A stretch of DNA of 64,000 nt from Saturnia japonica. Lineage: Eukaryota > Arthropoda > Insecta > Lepidoptera > Saturniidae. Where the stretch lies: NCBI GenBank assembly GCA_033032175.1, contig CM065321.1, positions 15,708,501-15,772,500 on the forward strand, given 5' to 3'. This document shows, piece by piece, positions 11,379 to 22,094 of this stretch. The translations under genes were made by a program, and so were the position numbers. A model generated the notes under the pieces. It was not told where the DNA came from. It did not search any database and saw only the letters and a program-made list of their open reading frames with translations. Every line of letters begins with the position of its first letter. Position 1 is the stretch's first letter.

Positions 11379-12025
11379 TTTTAAACAAGTATTTAAAAAT
11401 TATAAAAAAAAAATAAAAATTTATGGGTAATATATAGCAGCTTAGAATTTAGAGTAATTATCTTTTAAGATTAAATTCCAAATTGACTTTCATTGGATAA
11501 ATCTCTATCCACTTTTCTCCCTAAATTCCTCACTGAGAGTAATAAATTTCCACGAAGTAAAATAAAATAGATTGTCGAAAAATTATTGTTTTTTTTTCTC
11601 CAAAAGTACATGTTTTGAATTATGATTATTGTTGACATAATTCAAATGCATTGACGTATGTGTTATATCGTAAGCAGGATTTAATTTAAAAGCGAAAATA
11701 ATAGGCCATAAAATTTGGTTGTAAATCAAGGGGGTGCGTATAATATAGTAATTTGCCAGTCTAGCCGGCAGTTGACTGCGTCATAGGATGTTTGTTTATC
11801 ACATTCTCAATCTATATCCCATATGGTACATCACCTCTATTCCTATTTAAAGGGCAAACTTTAAATTTCGTGAAACAATAAGTGTTTGTTTCCTTTCCCC
11901 TAAGTTATAGAAAATCACGATCGTAAATGCCCGCTCGTGTGACGTCATATTTTATAATTTTCAGTTAAAACATAATTCTCCATGCGTTTATTGTTTGACC
12001 ACAATCTCATCTGATGTAAAGTGAC
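11379..12025. other. Unassigned sequence
   Basis: A CRE-type palindrome TGACGTCA occurs near 11941. No gene is supported. Confidence 0.35.
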
Positions 12026-12029
12026 CAGC

Positions 12030-12125
12030 CTAGTGGAAGACTGGCTCTCAAATGCAGCTGCCGAAACACACCTATAGGTCTTTAGCGACAGATTTTCAAC
12101 TTAAGGTGGTAGCTAGCCAGGCTGA
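12030..12125 (-). repeat. Family K repeat
   Basis: Its minus strand carries AGCTACCACCTTAAG and CACCTATAGGTGTGTTTCGG, shared with 25018, 45535 and 53265. Confidence 0.55.
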
Positions 12126-12167
12126 AAAAAAACACATAAGTTGATACGTTGGTTTAATTCAATATCT

Positions 12168-12686
12168 TCTATACAATTAATAAAATTGAAGTATCTGTTT
12201 GTAATGTCAAAATAACAGCTTTTTACAAAATGCATATGAAAGTAAATACGATACATATAAACAAAAACCCCGATTTTAAAATCTTTGTCTGTCCGTCTGT
12301 CTGTTTGTTCTGGGTAATCTCCGAAACGGTTGGACTGATTTTGACGGGACTTTCACTGGTAGATAGCTGATTTTATAGGGAGTAACTTAGGCTACTTTTA
12401 TTTTAGAAAAAGAATTATGGATCCGCACAAATAAAAAAAACTGGTCATGGTGAATCAATTCGGGCGCTTAAATGGCTTACGCTGAGTAAACCATAAGAGA
12501 TATAGAAAATTAATGTAGCACAAAATAGTAGGCATTAAAAAGGCCTACAAAAAAGTCAGCGAGAGCATATGTCTATCTTCTTTACCCGCAATAAGTATTT
12601 TTGTCTTTAAAATAGCCAGGAGCGGAGGAGCAAGATTCACGCGGGCATTCTGTAGGCCACGTGAGCGAAGCCGCGGGCACAGCCAG
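12168..12686 (+). mobile_element. Family B Helitron-like element, copy 3
   Basis: It starts TCTATACAATTAATAAAATT and ends GCCGCGGGCACAGCCAG, where the terminal CTAG has mutated to CCAG. Near full length. Confidence 0.65.
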
Positions 12687-13660
12687 CAAAAAATAAAATA
12701 CAGATTTATTCACTAGACGATTTAAATAATACTAACGTTTATATTTATTTATTTCATTCAAACCTGTGTTAAAAGAAACCGGAGGAGTCATTATTTGTCC
12801 ATGGTGTATGTTTTTTGTTTTGACATACATACCTACTCTTCCAGTGCTTATTATTATATTAAAGCTATTACATTGTTCAATATACGCCTCAGTGGTTACT
12901 GGTTTAAAAAACATAAATAAAGATAATTGTAAGCTTGCTTAAGACACCTGTCAATCCATCACGACACAGCATAGACAAAGTTGGAACAACAATTTTCAAG
13001 ATAAATTAATAATTAAATTATCTATTCGCGATTAAATATTAATTAATTATTTTCATTTCAAACTTTTCGCAGAGGGAATCTGTTTTATATCTTATATTAA
13101 AACGTTCAAAACCGTAGTATTCGCACAGTTTCGCAAGTCATCGCAATCTTGTCAATAACATTCCCCTAAAATAATTGTGCAGAATAAGGAAAAGTTCTAA
13201 CCCATGGTAATACAGTATAATTTAGCTTGCAACTTCATTTTTTGTCAAATATCATCCTGTTTACAGAAGCGAATCTTTTCGGTGTCACGTAATTAATCAG
13301 CTGTTATTTTAATACTGGCGACTCGGATCAGTCTTGTTAAAAAAATAAAAAGAATTCAAGCAGAGTATTTCAGTTGTTTTAAATACTTTTTTAATTTTCC
13401 GTTCATAAAACTAGATGCCGGTGGGTAGTTTCAGAACGATAATAACAACAAAACAAACAATAGGCTGCGGCGTTTCAAAACGCACTCACAACAACAAACA
13501 ACTACACACAGATAACCAATTCACAAGTTTCCCGACGCGAACATTCGAAAATAGAACGACATCGCATTACGCTGACAACGCACACACTCTAAACGAATGC
13601 CCGGGAAAATGTCACTCACTCATAAACATCGTCCAGTATAACAAGAACTTAAACGTTCGA
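12687..13660. other. Unassigned sequence
   Basis: No known repeat was matched. A 98-codon frame at 13415-13711 has skewed composition and no recognisable domain. Confidence 0.35.
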
Positions 13661-13930
13661 ATGTTTTTATGTAGATTTAGTGTCGACTGCCAGGTCAGTG
13701 TTTATTGGTGACTGCATGAAAGAGAGGGGTATATCGGGTGGAATGTTCTCGCACACAGACGTCGCTCGGTAGGATTCCCGGGAGCTGGGCATAGTACTAG
13801 AGACACATTGATCCACAGCGGAGCGTCTAGCAACATCGATTGTGCAGTTTCCTGCAACGACCCGTTTCCATGGTAACCGCCCACCTTCAGCACCCCGCCT
13901 TCGCAACGTATTTAGAAACTTTTCTATTAC
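13661..13930. promoter_or_regulatory. GC-richer patch with perfect X-box
   Basis: The patch stands out from AT-rich flanks and matches no repeat in the window. It contains GTTTCCATGGTAAC at 13864-13877, a perfect fit to the RFX X-box consensus GTYNCC-AT-RGNAAC. An insect-type initiator TCAGTG lies near 13693. No confident exon is visible on either strand, so the target gene and direction are unknown. Confidence 0.4.
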
Positions 13931-13949
13931 ACCCGCTCCATTAGATATA

Positions 13950-14050
13950 TTTTATTAATAACTGACTGGCCCGGCCAACGTCGTTCTGCCTTCCCAATAA
14001 TCAAATATCTAAACCGCGGCGCCACCTATCCCTTTTTTCTCCTGATAAAA
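13950..14050 (+). repeat. Family J fragment
   Basis: It contains CTGGCCCGGCCAACGTCGTT and CGGCGCCACCTATCCC, paralleling 5990-6080. Confidence 0.45.
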
Positions 14051-14183
14051 AGTTAACACACAAAAAGTTCATGGATCATGTCAAGCAGGCTTTACTGTAA
14101 AAATATTATATTATTATAGAGTGGATCATTATGTGAATTGAGGTGACTCTCTTACACTGTGCATTCACGAAATTATAAATTAC

Positions 14184-14452
14184 TAGTTTTGCTCCACGGT
14201 TTCACCCGTGTTAATTTTATACTACAAACATCGCCAACGCACCCGTGTAGGCAATATTTTATACTTTGTTTAAAAATATCGACATTTTTATAAGGAATAC
14301 ATTATTTTTTTCAAACTATATATTTGTTACTCGCTGATACCGTAGCTTTATATTGGTGAAATAATTTTTAAAATCGGTCCAGTAGTTTTTGAGTTTATCC
14401 ATTACAAACAAAAAATCAAATCTTTCCTCTTTATGATATTGGTATAGATTAA
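14184..14452 (-). repeat. Family D repeat
   Basis: On the minus strand it runs from TATACCAATATCATAAAGAG to CACGGGTGAAACCGTGGAGC, then AAAACTAGT. The layout resembles families A, B and E, with a CTAGT end. Confidence 0.5.
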
Positions 14453-14945
14453 TATGGATTTATTATTCCATTATATTAATTATATATTACTGCATTATGT
14501 TAACATTATTGTACTGTGAAAAAGATAAACTCGATCGAGTTTCTTCTCGATAACCAGAATATTTTGCCTAAATTTAATAAAGTATTTTTTTTATTTTGAT
14601 TTAGAGCCAAGTTCAAAAAGAATGAAAAGATATAAGAATCAAAAACATTTGAAGCAATATTATCTATTTGGCAAAATCACTCTGATTTTCAATCTTATGA
14701 TAACACCGTAAGTTTTACAATTGTTCGTGTATGTCGAATATCCTTATGGCTGAACAAACTTTTCGAATCTTAACGTGAGCGATAAAAAAATCAAAAACAT
14801 ATCATGGTGTTGCCACGAACAGTGATTTAATAACAACGCACAGCGGATATCTCAGCGGGGCATGAGTGGGCAATTTGCTATGTTACCAAACTTCCTAAAG
14901 TCTTATTTAATATTTTCATCGAATTTTCTCGTATTATTATTAATA
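14453..14945. other. Unassigned sequence
   Basis: AT-rich, nothing supported. Confidence 0.35.
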
Positions 14946-14946
14946 A

Positions 14947-15073
14947 ATAATATCTGGGCAACCGAGCTATGCTCGGTGTCTAACAAAAAAAACCTTTGGA
15001 GCCATTTCCGAGAAACCAACATATATATATATATATATATATACAAGAATTGCTTACTTAATATAATAAGATA
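14947..15073 (+). repeat. Family I repeat, copy 2, with AT microsatellite
   Basis: It starts ATATCTGGGCAACCGAGCT and ends TTAATATAATAAGATAT. The internal (AT)n run at 15021-15043 has expanded relative to the copy at 4196. Confidence 0.6.
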
Positions 15074-16340
15074 TTTACAATGTGCATGACATTAAAATTA
15101 AAACAATTGAATAACGAACCGTGTGCATCCTTCATTACGCATATAAACAAAACAAAATTATATACAATACAATACTATATCTTTATTTGTCTGAATATGG
15201 TCAAATACAAGTCTTACATTTATAAAAATATTTACATTATATTCTGCCGTTTGAACGCAAGTATTCTATAGTTCTTTGGTATAATTACAATTTTTTTATC
15301 CCGCTTGTCAATAATACGTTAAAGCTACTCAACAATTACACTGTTCATTAATTTTATTAGCTTTTTTACTGTGTAAAAATAATTCAATGGTGTATAAATA
15401 AAAATACAGTTTTCATAAATAACGTTAAATTGTTTTTAACTTGTGTTTGACTTCACCATGTTGCATTTCCGTGACATCATGCGCGCGCAGATTTCAATTG
15501 TACTCTCTAGTAAACACGCCAAAAGAAGTATTACTTCATAAATAACAGTATGTAAAAACTAAAGATTACGCCATTGTCACGCATTAAAAATAATAAAACA
15601 TCTCCTGACTCAATCACCAGACCCTCGTTACCAAGCCTAATCTATTGGACTCGTCAAAACAAATCATATGAGCCTAAATCCGAAGAGTTAGCGTTATGTC
15701 ACCTTCATGCATCTTTCTCTTCTCTGTATCTTTTTATTATATATATATACGTGTATGTGTTTGTGTGTGCGAGCGTGTATCGAGATTTAAGCAGACGAGC
15801 ATTGTGCACGGCCGGTTGTATAAAGGCTTGTGAAGACATGTACATGTACATACATGTACACGAGCCCTAACAATTCCTCAGGCGGCCGCTAAATTGCAAA
15901 ATTGTATTAATTTAACAATTATATTGTATGGTACATATATATAAAACTGTGTACATATATGTAAACTTGAAAATGACATGTGATGTCATTGCGAAAAGTA
16001 AAATTTTTACAAAGCTCCGACTAAAAAAATTATTAATAATCAATAACTTTAATAACAGTGTCTTAAGATATCTTAAAATTTGCGCAAAGACATAAACTAT
16101 ACAGTGGTGATTGTACATTATAATTTGTGATTATATTTTTTAAACATTGACCTTGATAAAAGTGACAGATGATATTATTATGAACTATCATGCTTGAAAA
16201 TTTTTTGAATATTTTTACACACACAAATGTCTGTACGTTATAAATTCAAAAGTGCATTGATTACGAAAGGATTATCTTTGATGGATTGCACATATCTGTA
16301 GGAGATTCGAAAGTTGCTATATCTCAACAAAAATATATTG
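15074..16340. other. Unassigned sequence with simple repeats
   Basis: TG-rich tracts lie near 15740-15780, and a run of nested GTACATGTAC palindromes near 15838-15860. No supported gene. Confidence 0.35.
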
Positions 16341-16350
16341 GAAAGACATC

Positions 16351-16410
16351 AAAGACGCGGTTGCTAAGGCCGCCATCGGTTGTCCTAGCGACGTCTTTAG
16401 TTGCTAAGCC
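16351..16410. promoter_or_regulatory. Inverted repeat with X-box-like half-sites
   Basis: AAAGACG at 16351-16357 pairs with CGTCTTT at 16393-16399, enclosing GGTTGCTAAGGCC. A second GTTGCTAAG follows at 16401. It lies about 220 bp upstream of the retrotransposon reading frame, so it may belong to that element's 5' region. Confidence 0.25.
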
Positions 16411-16558
16411 TCTTCCACTGCAGCGTCCAATTGCAAGACACTCCTGTGATGCACCTACGTAACGACGCATACGTCTTGTTACCAAAACAAACAGCCGTCA
16501 TATTTTGACTTTGTCTTTTTTACGTTATCAGTGTGTATTTTAAGTTGTTTTGTTGTAA

Positions 16559-16582
16559 TTTTTTTTTTTTTTTTTTTTTTAT
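16559..16582. repeat. Poly(T) tract
   Basis: About 24 consecutive T, shortly before the retrotransposon reading frame. Confidence 0.85.
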
Positions 16583-16626
16583 TTGCTTTAAGTTATTATT
16601 TTTTGTGAATGTATTTAACTGTTTGA

Positions 16627-17017
16627 ATGCAGTCCGTGACCCAATCTTGTGATGGCATGTCGAACGCGACTTATACATGTTCACTATGCAACAAGTCATT
16701 CAAATCTTTGAAAGGCCTCAATATACACAATACAAAATTACACAGGAACTGTATTACCCTAAACAATTCACCTTAAGACACCCATCCCTTCATTCCGAGT
16801 GCGCCTACTTATGTAGCCAACGATCCAACACCTTTCCACACATATCTTAGCCATTTGAAAAATAGTATACCCATAGTTAAAAGAATCCCTCGAGGAGCTC
16901 GAATAACCGTTGCTACACATTTGTCACAATTAATCCAGAAATGTTACTTAACCAATTGTACTCAAGACTGGCAGAACCTATTTTTTATTTTCATACAGCA
17001 CACTACATATAATAAAA
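16627..17017 (+). pseudogene. R2-like element N-terminal part (C2H2 finger)
   Basis: The ATG at 16627 follows directly on an in-frame TGA, so it is the natural start. Residues 15-36 form a C2H2 finger, CSLC then twelve residues then H-NTKL-H. In R2-type elements such fingers bind the DNA target. A TAA at 16774-16776 interrupts the frame. The same frame then continues, with PTPFHTYLSHLKN and RIPRGARITVATHLSQL, wording typical of the linker before the reverse transcriptase. Near 16985, in a T-rich stretch, the reading shifts by one frame into the segment that follows. Confidence 0.65.
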
Positions 17018-19096
17018 ACTGATGAACCGAATTTATCCTTGACACAAAAGATTAAGAATAACTGTGCTGTAAGCTCCCCGCCTTCTCCCGCACCTCTAAT
17101 CAAACATGATGCCCCTCCTAATCGCAACAAACTTATTGAAAACAAAATCTGTGACGGAGATCTCAAAGGTGCCGCTCGCCTTTTGTTCTCCAACGACGTG
17201 CTATCACCAGATACCCCTGACACCCTTCATGCCTTACGGACAAAACATCCTCCAGCTCCAGTAAACCCATATTTTGTCGACCCACCAACAGCAAGGCAAA
17301 CATGCCTTCAAATTCAAAACAAAGATGTTACAGATGCAATTTTATCTTTTAAACCAGGTTCGGCTGCAGGTTTGGATGGAATCTCACCCCAACATTTGAA
17401 AGACTTAACTTCACATTCTGTGGGTGATGCAGGCGAGCAACTTGTAAATTCGATCACTAAGTTAATCAACTTTATGTATTCCGGTAATATCAATCCAGAA
17501 ATTGTTTCCATTCTTTTCGGCGCAAACCTCATTGCCCTCACCAAAAAGGACGGAGGGGTGAGACCAATTGCTGTTGGATCAACACTACGACGTCTGGCCT
17601 CCAAAATTGCTGTTCGACATATTTTACCAAAATTAAATTCGGAATTTGAACCCGTACAGTTAGGCTTCGGTGTAAAAGGAGGGTGTGAGGCAGCCGTCCA
17701 TGCCCTACGCTCTTTCCTAACTTACGGACAGCCTGACTTGTTGCTCAAAATTGATGTCAAAAATGCATTCAATTCGGTAAATAGGGATACTCTGCTGACG
17801 GAAATAAAACAACACATACCTGAAATATACAATTATCTTCTCAGTTACGCTAACCCAACAAAATTGTTATATCGTTCTAATGAACTGTCCTCGGAAGTAG
17901 GTTGTCAACAAGGTGATCCCCTTGGGCCTGCAATTTTTAGTTTGGCTATAAATCCGATAATCAAAAATTTAAATTCTAAATTCAACGTTTGGTATTTGGA
18001 CGACGGAACCCTAGGAGGTGATGTGGATACTGTGTTTTCGGACCTTTTTTTAATCAAAAATAAATTTGAAGCCATTGGTTTGGAGCTTAATTTTAGCAAA
18101 TGCGAACTTTTTGTAAATAACTGCGACTTAAATTTAAATGACGTAAAACAAAAATTTAATATTTTGGCTCCAAATATTAAGATAGTAAACAGTAATTCCC
18201 TTTACTTTTTAGGTTCTCCAATTTTTGATAAATCTTTTTCTGAATTTTTGAATATTTCAATTACTAAATTCCAAAATTCTGCTGCCCGTCTCCTTGAAAT
18301 TAGTCCACATTATGCACTTTGCATCTTAAAATTCTGTCTTTTCGTCCCTAAATTTACATATGTACTCCGTTGCTGCTCCTTTTGGAATCACCCAGATCTT
18401 TTGACACAAGTAGACGATTTAATCAAAATTACATTAGAATCGATTCTTAATATGCAGCTGCACGAGCAATCTTGGACCCAAGCATCCTTACCCATCCGTT
18501 ATGGTGGTTTAGGGATTCGCAAAATTTCCAGTGTCGCTTTACCAGCCTTCCTATCTTCTGTCCATAGTTCAGCAAATCTCATAAGTAAAATTTTAAGGGT
18601 ATCCCCTTCATACTTTGAGATTGCTGGCTTGGAAGAAGCTAGAAACGCTTTCTTAATTGCATGCCCAGATCAAAATTTTCCAGTTTCTCCAAATTCACAG
18701 AGGAGCTGGGACGACATAAACCGCAAATTGATTTATGACAATATTTTGAGCTGTAGTATGGGTTCGGCGCGTGCTAGGCTTTTGGCCGTGGGTGCGCATG
18801 AGGCCGGCTACTGGCTTCAAGCGTATCCTTCGTCAAATACAGGAACATTTCTTGAACCTGACACGCTCCGAATCGCAACCTGTCTACGGCTTGGGGTTCC
18901 GGTCTGCGTTCCTCATAAATGTCCCTGTGGCAGTGATGTCGACAAGCTAGGACATCACGGACTGTCATGTCAAAAAAGTGCAGGCCGCTTCTCGAGACAT
19001 GCCGCACTTAACGATATCATACGCCGGTCACTTGCCACCGTCAACGTTCCAAGTTTACTTGAGCCGACTGGTATTGCAAGAGACCGGACGGTATGA
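16985..19096 (+). pseudogene. R2-like element reverse transcriptase and zinc knuckle
   Basis: This is the longest open frame in the window: 685 codons from the TTG at 17039, and open further upstream to about 16985. Counting from 17039, landmarks are FKPGSAAGLDGISP near residue 100, motif A IDVKNAFNS with Asp239, motif B QQGDPLGPAIFS near 290-302, and motif C YLDDGTLGG with Asp321 and Asp322. The thumb region follows. The knuckle CPCGSDVDKLGHHGLSC has Cys628, Cys630, His639 and Cys644, the spacing used by R2 elements next to their endonuclease. The catalytic aspartates are intact. The frame then runs into a stop at 19094 because a few bases appear to be missing near 19080. Confidence 0.85.
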
Positions 19097-19533
19097 GTTT
19101 GGTTCCATGGAAGATGGGCCGGGTGCTAGTATGGGATGCAACCTGTTCAGACACGCTGGCCCCTTCCCATCTACTTGGAAACAGCAACAGAGCTGGTGTG
19201 GCTTGTGAGGCGGCTGAAAAAGCTAAGGCATGCAAATATAGGGGTCTGGGCTCTGAATATGATTTTGTCCCATTCGGCGTCGAGACCCTTGGCCCGTGGG
19301 GTCCTAGCGCTACAAGGCTTTTTAAGGAAATAGTAAAAAGGTTAGTCGACATCACAGGAGACCGAAGAGCTGGCAGCTACCTCGGACAAAGAATTAGTCT
19401 AGCTATTCAAAGGGGGAACGCTTCCAGTATCTTCGGAACCTTGCCTAAAGGGACTCCTTTTCATAATATATTTTTAATCTGTAGTTATGTACGTACATGT
19501 AATAATTATAAATGTGTATTGTGTAAATTGTAG
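19081..19533 (+). pseudogene. R2-like element restriction-like endonuclease domain
   Basis: In the frame after the break, the coding resumes with RPDGMSLVPW and then GRVLVWDATC. The RPD followed 15 residues later by Asp fits the K/RPD...D active-site spacing of R2-type restriction-like nucleases. Downstream, AEKAKACKY supplies further PD-(D/E)XK-like residues, and QRISLAIQRGNASSI ends the conserved part. The frame stops at 19531-19533, 24 bases before AATAAA. Since the nuclease is out of frame with the reverse transcriptase, this copy should not make a complete protein. Confidence 0.7.
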
Positions 19534-19761
19534 TATGTATAGTTTTCACAACACGAAATAAAGTATTCTATAATACTTACATCGATATGTTCTTTATGAA
19601 TTGGACTAACTGATTTTAAATAAAATTTTAAGTGCTTATTTTTTAGTAACTCTATTTCTGACGTGTGTCCCGAGCTCAAAAGTTTTTATTATATTTTATA
19701 CTGTAATTAAAGTGATCGAAGTCGCAAACAGTGGCTAGTATATTAGATACGTACGGTAAAC

Positions 19762-19893
19762 TTATTTAAAATAAATGTAATTGGTAACATGTATATTGTA
19801 TATAAAGAAAGCTGGAAGTGAATTAAAAAAACGTGAGAAGAACCTGATTGGACATTTGAAAAATTGTAGTAGAAAACTGAAGATAAATCGATT
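19762..19893 (+). repeat. Imperfect direct repeat, left copy
   Basis: It shares TTTAAAATAAATGTA-like, GGAAGTGAAT and GAAGATAAATCGATTTA words with 20105-20228. The two copies flank the family B fragment at 19900-20104. Confidence 0.45.
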
Positions 19894-19899
19894 TAGTCA

Positions 19900-20104
19900 T
19901 GGTTTACGCTAAGTAAACCATAAGAGATATATCAAATTAATAATATGTCGCCAGACGCTTATTTTTTATCTTCTAAAGGTCATCCACAACACTAAAAGCA
20001 CGTCTTTAAAATAACCGGGAGCACGGTTGGCACGATTCGCGCGTGTACCTGATCGTCGTCATTCTGTAGTAGTTCACGCTGAGCGCAGCCGCGGGCACAG
20101 TTAG
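19900..20104 (+). repeat. Family B 3' portion, 5'-truncated
   Basis: It begins within ACGCTAAGTAAACCATAAGA and ends GCCGCGGGCACAGTTAG, the family B terminus with CTAG mutated to TTAG. Confidence 0.6.
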
Positions 20105-20228
20105 TTTTAAATAAATATAGTTAGTAAAATGTGTGAAATAAACCGGAAGTGAATAAAACCAGCGTGAAAACCTGAACCATAGTGGAAGTTGTAGTGAAAA
20201 ACTTGAAGAAAAATCGATTTACTCAATA
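20105..20228 (+). repeat. Imperfect direct repeat, right copy
   Basis: Counterpart of 19762-19893, with GGAAGTGAATAAAACC and GAAGAAAAATCGATTTACT. Confidence 0.45.
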
Positions 20229-20523
20229 TAATAATATATGTCATCGTCAATACGCCGTGAGCCAGTGAACTGATTAAGCTTAAATTTCCCTAGGGCTGTG
20301 ACCTTAGTCTTGAAGTATTATATTTACCGTCTCGTATAATTATTTTAAAGTACTTATACTTGTATACTAAGTAAAGTAAATATGTATCTTGTAATAATTT
20401 GAACGTGTAATAAAACCTACCATCACCCAACCTATTCATCTCTCTGTAAGTTGTTGAAGAGTTAGATTAGTTTGTAGCTTATAGCTACGCTGCCAGTTTA
20501 CAGCTAAAAAATAATAAGTCTAT

Positions 20524-20531
20524 GCTATAGG
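20524..20531. repeat. 8-bp target-site duplication, left
   Basis: GCTATAGG here is repeated exactly at 22288-22295, directly outside the two terminal inverted repeats. Confidence 0.85.
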
Positions 20532-20561
20532 CTCAGAATACAGAAAAAACCAGAAACCGCG
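20532..20561 (+). repeat. Left terminal inverted repeat
   Basis: Thirty bases starting CTCAGAATACAG match the reverse complement of 22258-22287 at 29 of 30 positions (A/G difference at base 25). Confidence 0.9.
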
Positions 20562-20587
20562 AACGCACATAAAACTGAAGACACAAA

Positions 20588-20610
20588 AACCACTCTTAAA
20601 TAGAGTGGTT
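20588..20610. other. Perfect hairpin near transposon left end
   Basis: AACCACTCT and AGAGTGGTT pair across the loop TAAAT. It lies just inside the left inverted repeat and before the THAP gene. Confidence 0.7.
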
Positions 20611-20688
20611 TGACGTTGTTGCGATTAGTCACTCCTTTGTAAGTAGCGCGTCGTGACGTATTGTACAAGTGCCAATTTTAATTTTAAA

Positions 20689-21992
20689 ATGCCGTCTTGT
20701 GTTGTTCCTACTTGTAAAAATGCTGCAGGGATTATAAAAAAACAGGATGGGGTCACATTTCATCTGTAAGTAGCGCATTCTAAAGTATATTTATTTAATT
20801 GTTTAATTTATTTTACATTTAGAAAATGACGCGTCCATTTTTTAAGTGTTGCCATTTTATTTTCATCGAAAATTTTACCCATTTATTTTTTTAATACTCG
20901 TGTAGAATACTTACTATTTTTGTGTAGTAATTTTAGTTTCCCTGCTGATGAAAATAGAAAATCGGACTGGATGAAAGTCATACAAAGAGCACGGCTAGAT
21001 GAGTTTTGGAAACCATCAAGCCGGAGCGTACTTTGCTCAATTCACTTTGAAGCGCAATATTTATATGATACAAAAGGTGGTTTGAAAAGACTGAAGAAAG
21101 CAGCTAATCCAACTAAGGTAGATATAGTCATAATAATTACTATATTTATATTGTATCCCTCCTGGTGAAAATGTTTGTCATGTATTTTGAAGTAAGGTTT
21201 TGGTCCACATATATATATATATATATGCTCACGCCTGTAATCCCCGAAGGAGTATGCAAAGGTATAACAAGTATGCCCACTTTTCGTCGAGCTTATCCGT
21301 CCCTCATCGTGATAATGGGCGAGCCTAAACCGGGCGCAAATTTCAGATTCCGGGCTAATGAAACTTCGGTGAATTAAATATATGAATAATCTAATACTAA
21401 CGTTCTATTTCAGTATTTGGCCTTGACACCAGAATTTTCCGTGTTACACATAGAAACGTCTAAACCTTCGACATCGGACAATGTGCGTACCCACCTATGA
21501 TAATAATGTAATAATTTATAATATTGAAAGGCAAACAAGGCATTTAATCGATATACTTAGTTACAAGTAAGCTAATGTAGTAAATAAACACTAGTAGTAA
21601 CAGTAATAAATGTAAAATAAACTAAGTAAGGCCCATGGACATTTGCAAGCTCAGGCACAAAGTGCTATTACTAATGCGTTTCCATCCGTGAGGACTGAAA
21701 TGTCATGCCTTGTACGGCAGAAATATTCTGTATTTAATTAAAGTTTTTGTTAATCTATTACATGATACAACAGCATACAACTTAAGGTTTTTCATTTCAG
21801 GTTACACAACCACAATCTCCTGCGAGATCGAACTCGGAGATCGGTGATGTCAATATTTCTGATTTGGAATCTGTGTTTGATACGCCAAGAAAGGTCAAAC
21901 TTAAATCTCAATTACGACGAAAACAATTATTTTGTGAACAACATGTTCGACGAATGAAAACATTACAACAAAAATACAACAGACTTGCATAG
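20689..21992 (+). CDS. THAP-domain, coiled-coil protein (P-element-like, four exons)
   Basis: Exons are 20689-20765, 20937-21117, 21414-21482 and 21801-21992. All introns begin GT and end AG, and the frame is kept throughout, giving 172 residues. Residues 1-85 form a C2CH THAP zinc domain: Cys4, Cys9, Cys59 and His62 (CSIHF), Trp37, and Pro84 in the closing NPT. THAP domains bind specific DNA, and in P elements they direct the protein to the transposon ends. Residues about 125-172 (from DTPRKVKLKSQLRRK) are charged and heptad-like, suggesting a dimerising coiled coil. The TAG at 21990 is followed by in-frame KYESLQSILKKLNL-like sequence, so the coiled coil may have been cut short. AATAAA lies at 22089. 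A role as a DNA-binding repressor of transposition is inference. Confidence 0.75.
21209..21226. repeat. (AT)n microsatellite in THAP intron 2
   Basis: Nine AT units, just before the dispersed repeat in the same intron. Confidence 0.85.
21228..21378 (+). repeat. Dispersed repeat inside THAP intron 2
   Basis: CTCACGCCTGTAATCCCCGA opens a block running through GAGCTTATCCGTCCCTCAT and GATTCCGGGCTAATG. I recognise this as a common lepidopteran interspersed repeat. It lies between the donor at 21118 and acceptor at 21413, so it would be spliced out. Confidence 0.5.
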
Positions 21993-22088
21993 AAGTACGA
22001 ATCTTTACAAAGTATATTAAAAAAATTAAACTTAATAAAACTTAACTTACGTTATTGAAGCCGTATTCTATTTATAGTCATCCATGTA

Positions 22089-22094
22089 AATAAA
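22089..22094 (+). terminator. Candidate polyadenylation signal of THAP gene
   Basis: AATAAA, about 100 bp after the stop codon and inside the right half of the transposon. Confidence 0.5.

Larger units (their letters stand above)
16627..19562 (+). mobile_element. R2-like (RLE-type) non-LTR retrotransposon, inactivated
   Basis: A single coding track of about 2.9 kb carries, in order, a C2H2 finger, reverse transcriptase, a CCHC knuckle and a restriction-like endonuclease, then AATAAA at 19557-19562. R2-superfamily elements have this order. They nick DNA with the C-terminal nuclease and prime cDNA on the target. The track is broken by a stop at 16774 and frameshifts near 16985 and 19080. The true 5' end and target duplications were not found, so coordinates cover the coding track and polyadenylation signal only. 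Assignment to a named clade (R2, NeSL, HERO, Utopia and others) needs a tree. Confidence 0.8.

Noticed and set aside
13415..13711. 98-codon open frame next to the X-box patch
   Set aside because: Thr/Asn/His-rich with no recognisable motif. The opposite strand is equally open, so coding is not supported.
17314..17604. 96-codon minus-strand frame
   Set aside because: It is the antisense of the reverse-transcriptase coding region, as are the other minus frames between 16978 and 19355.
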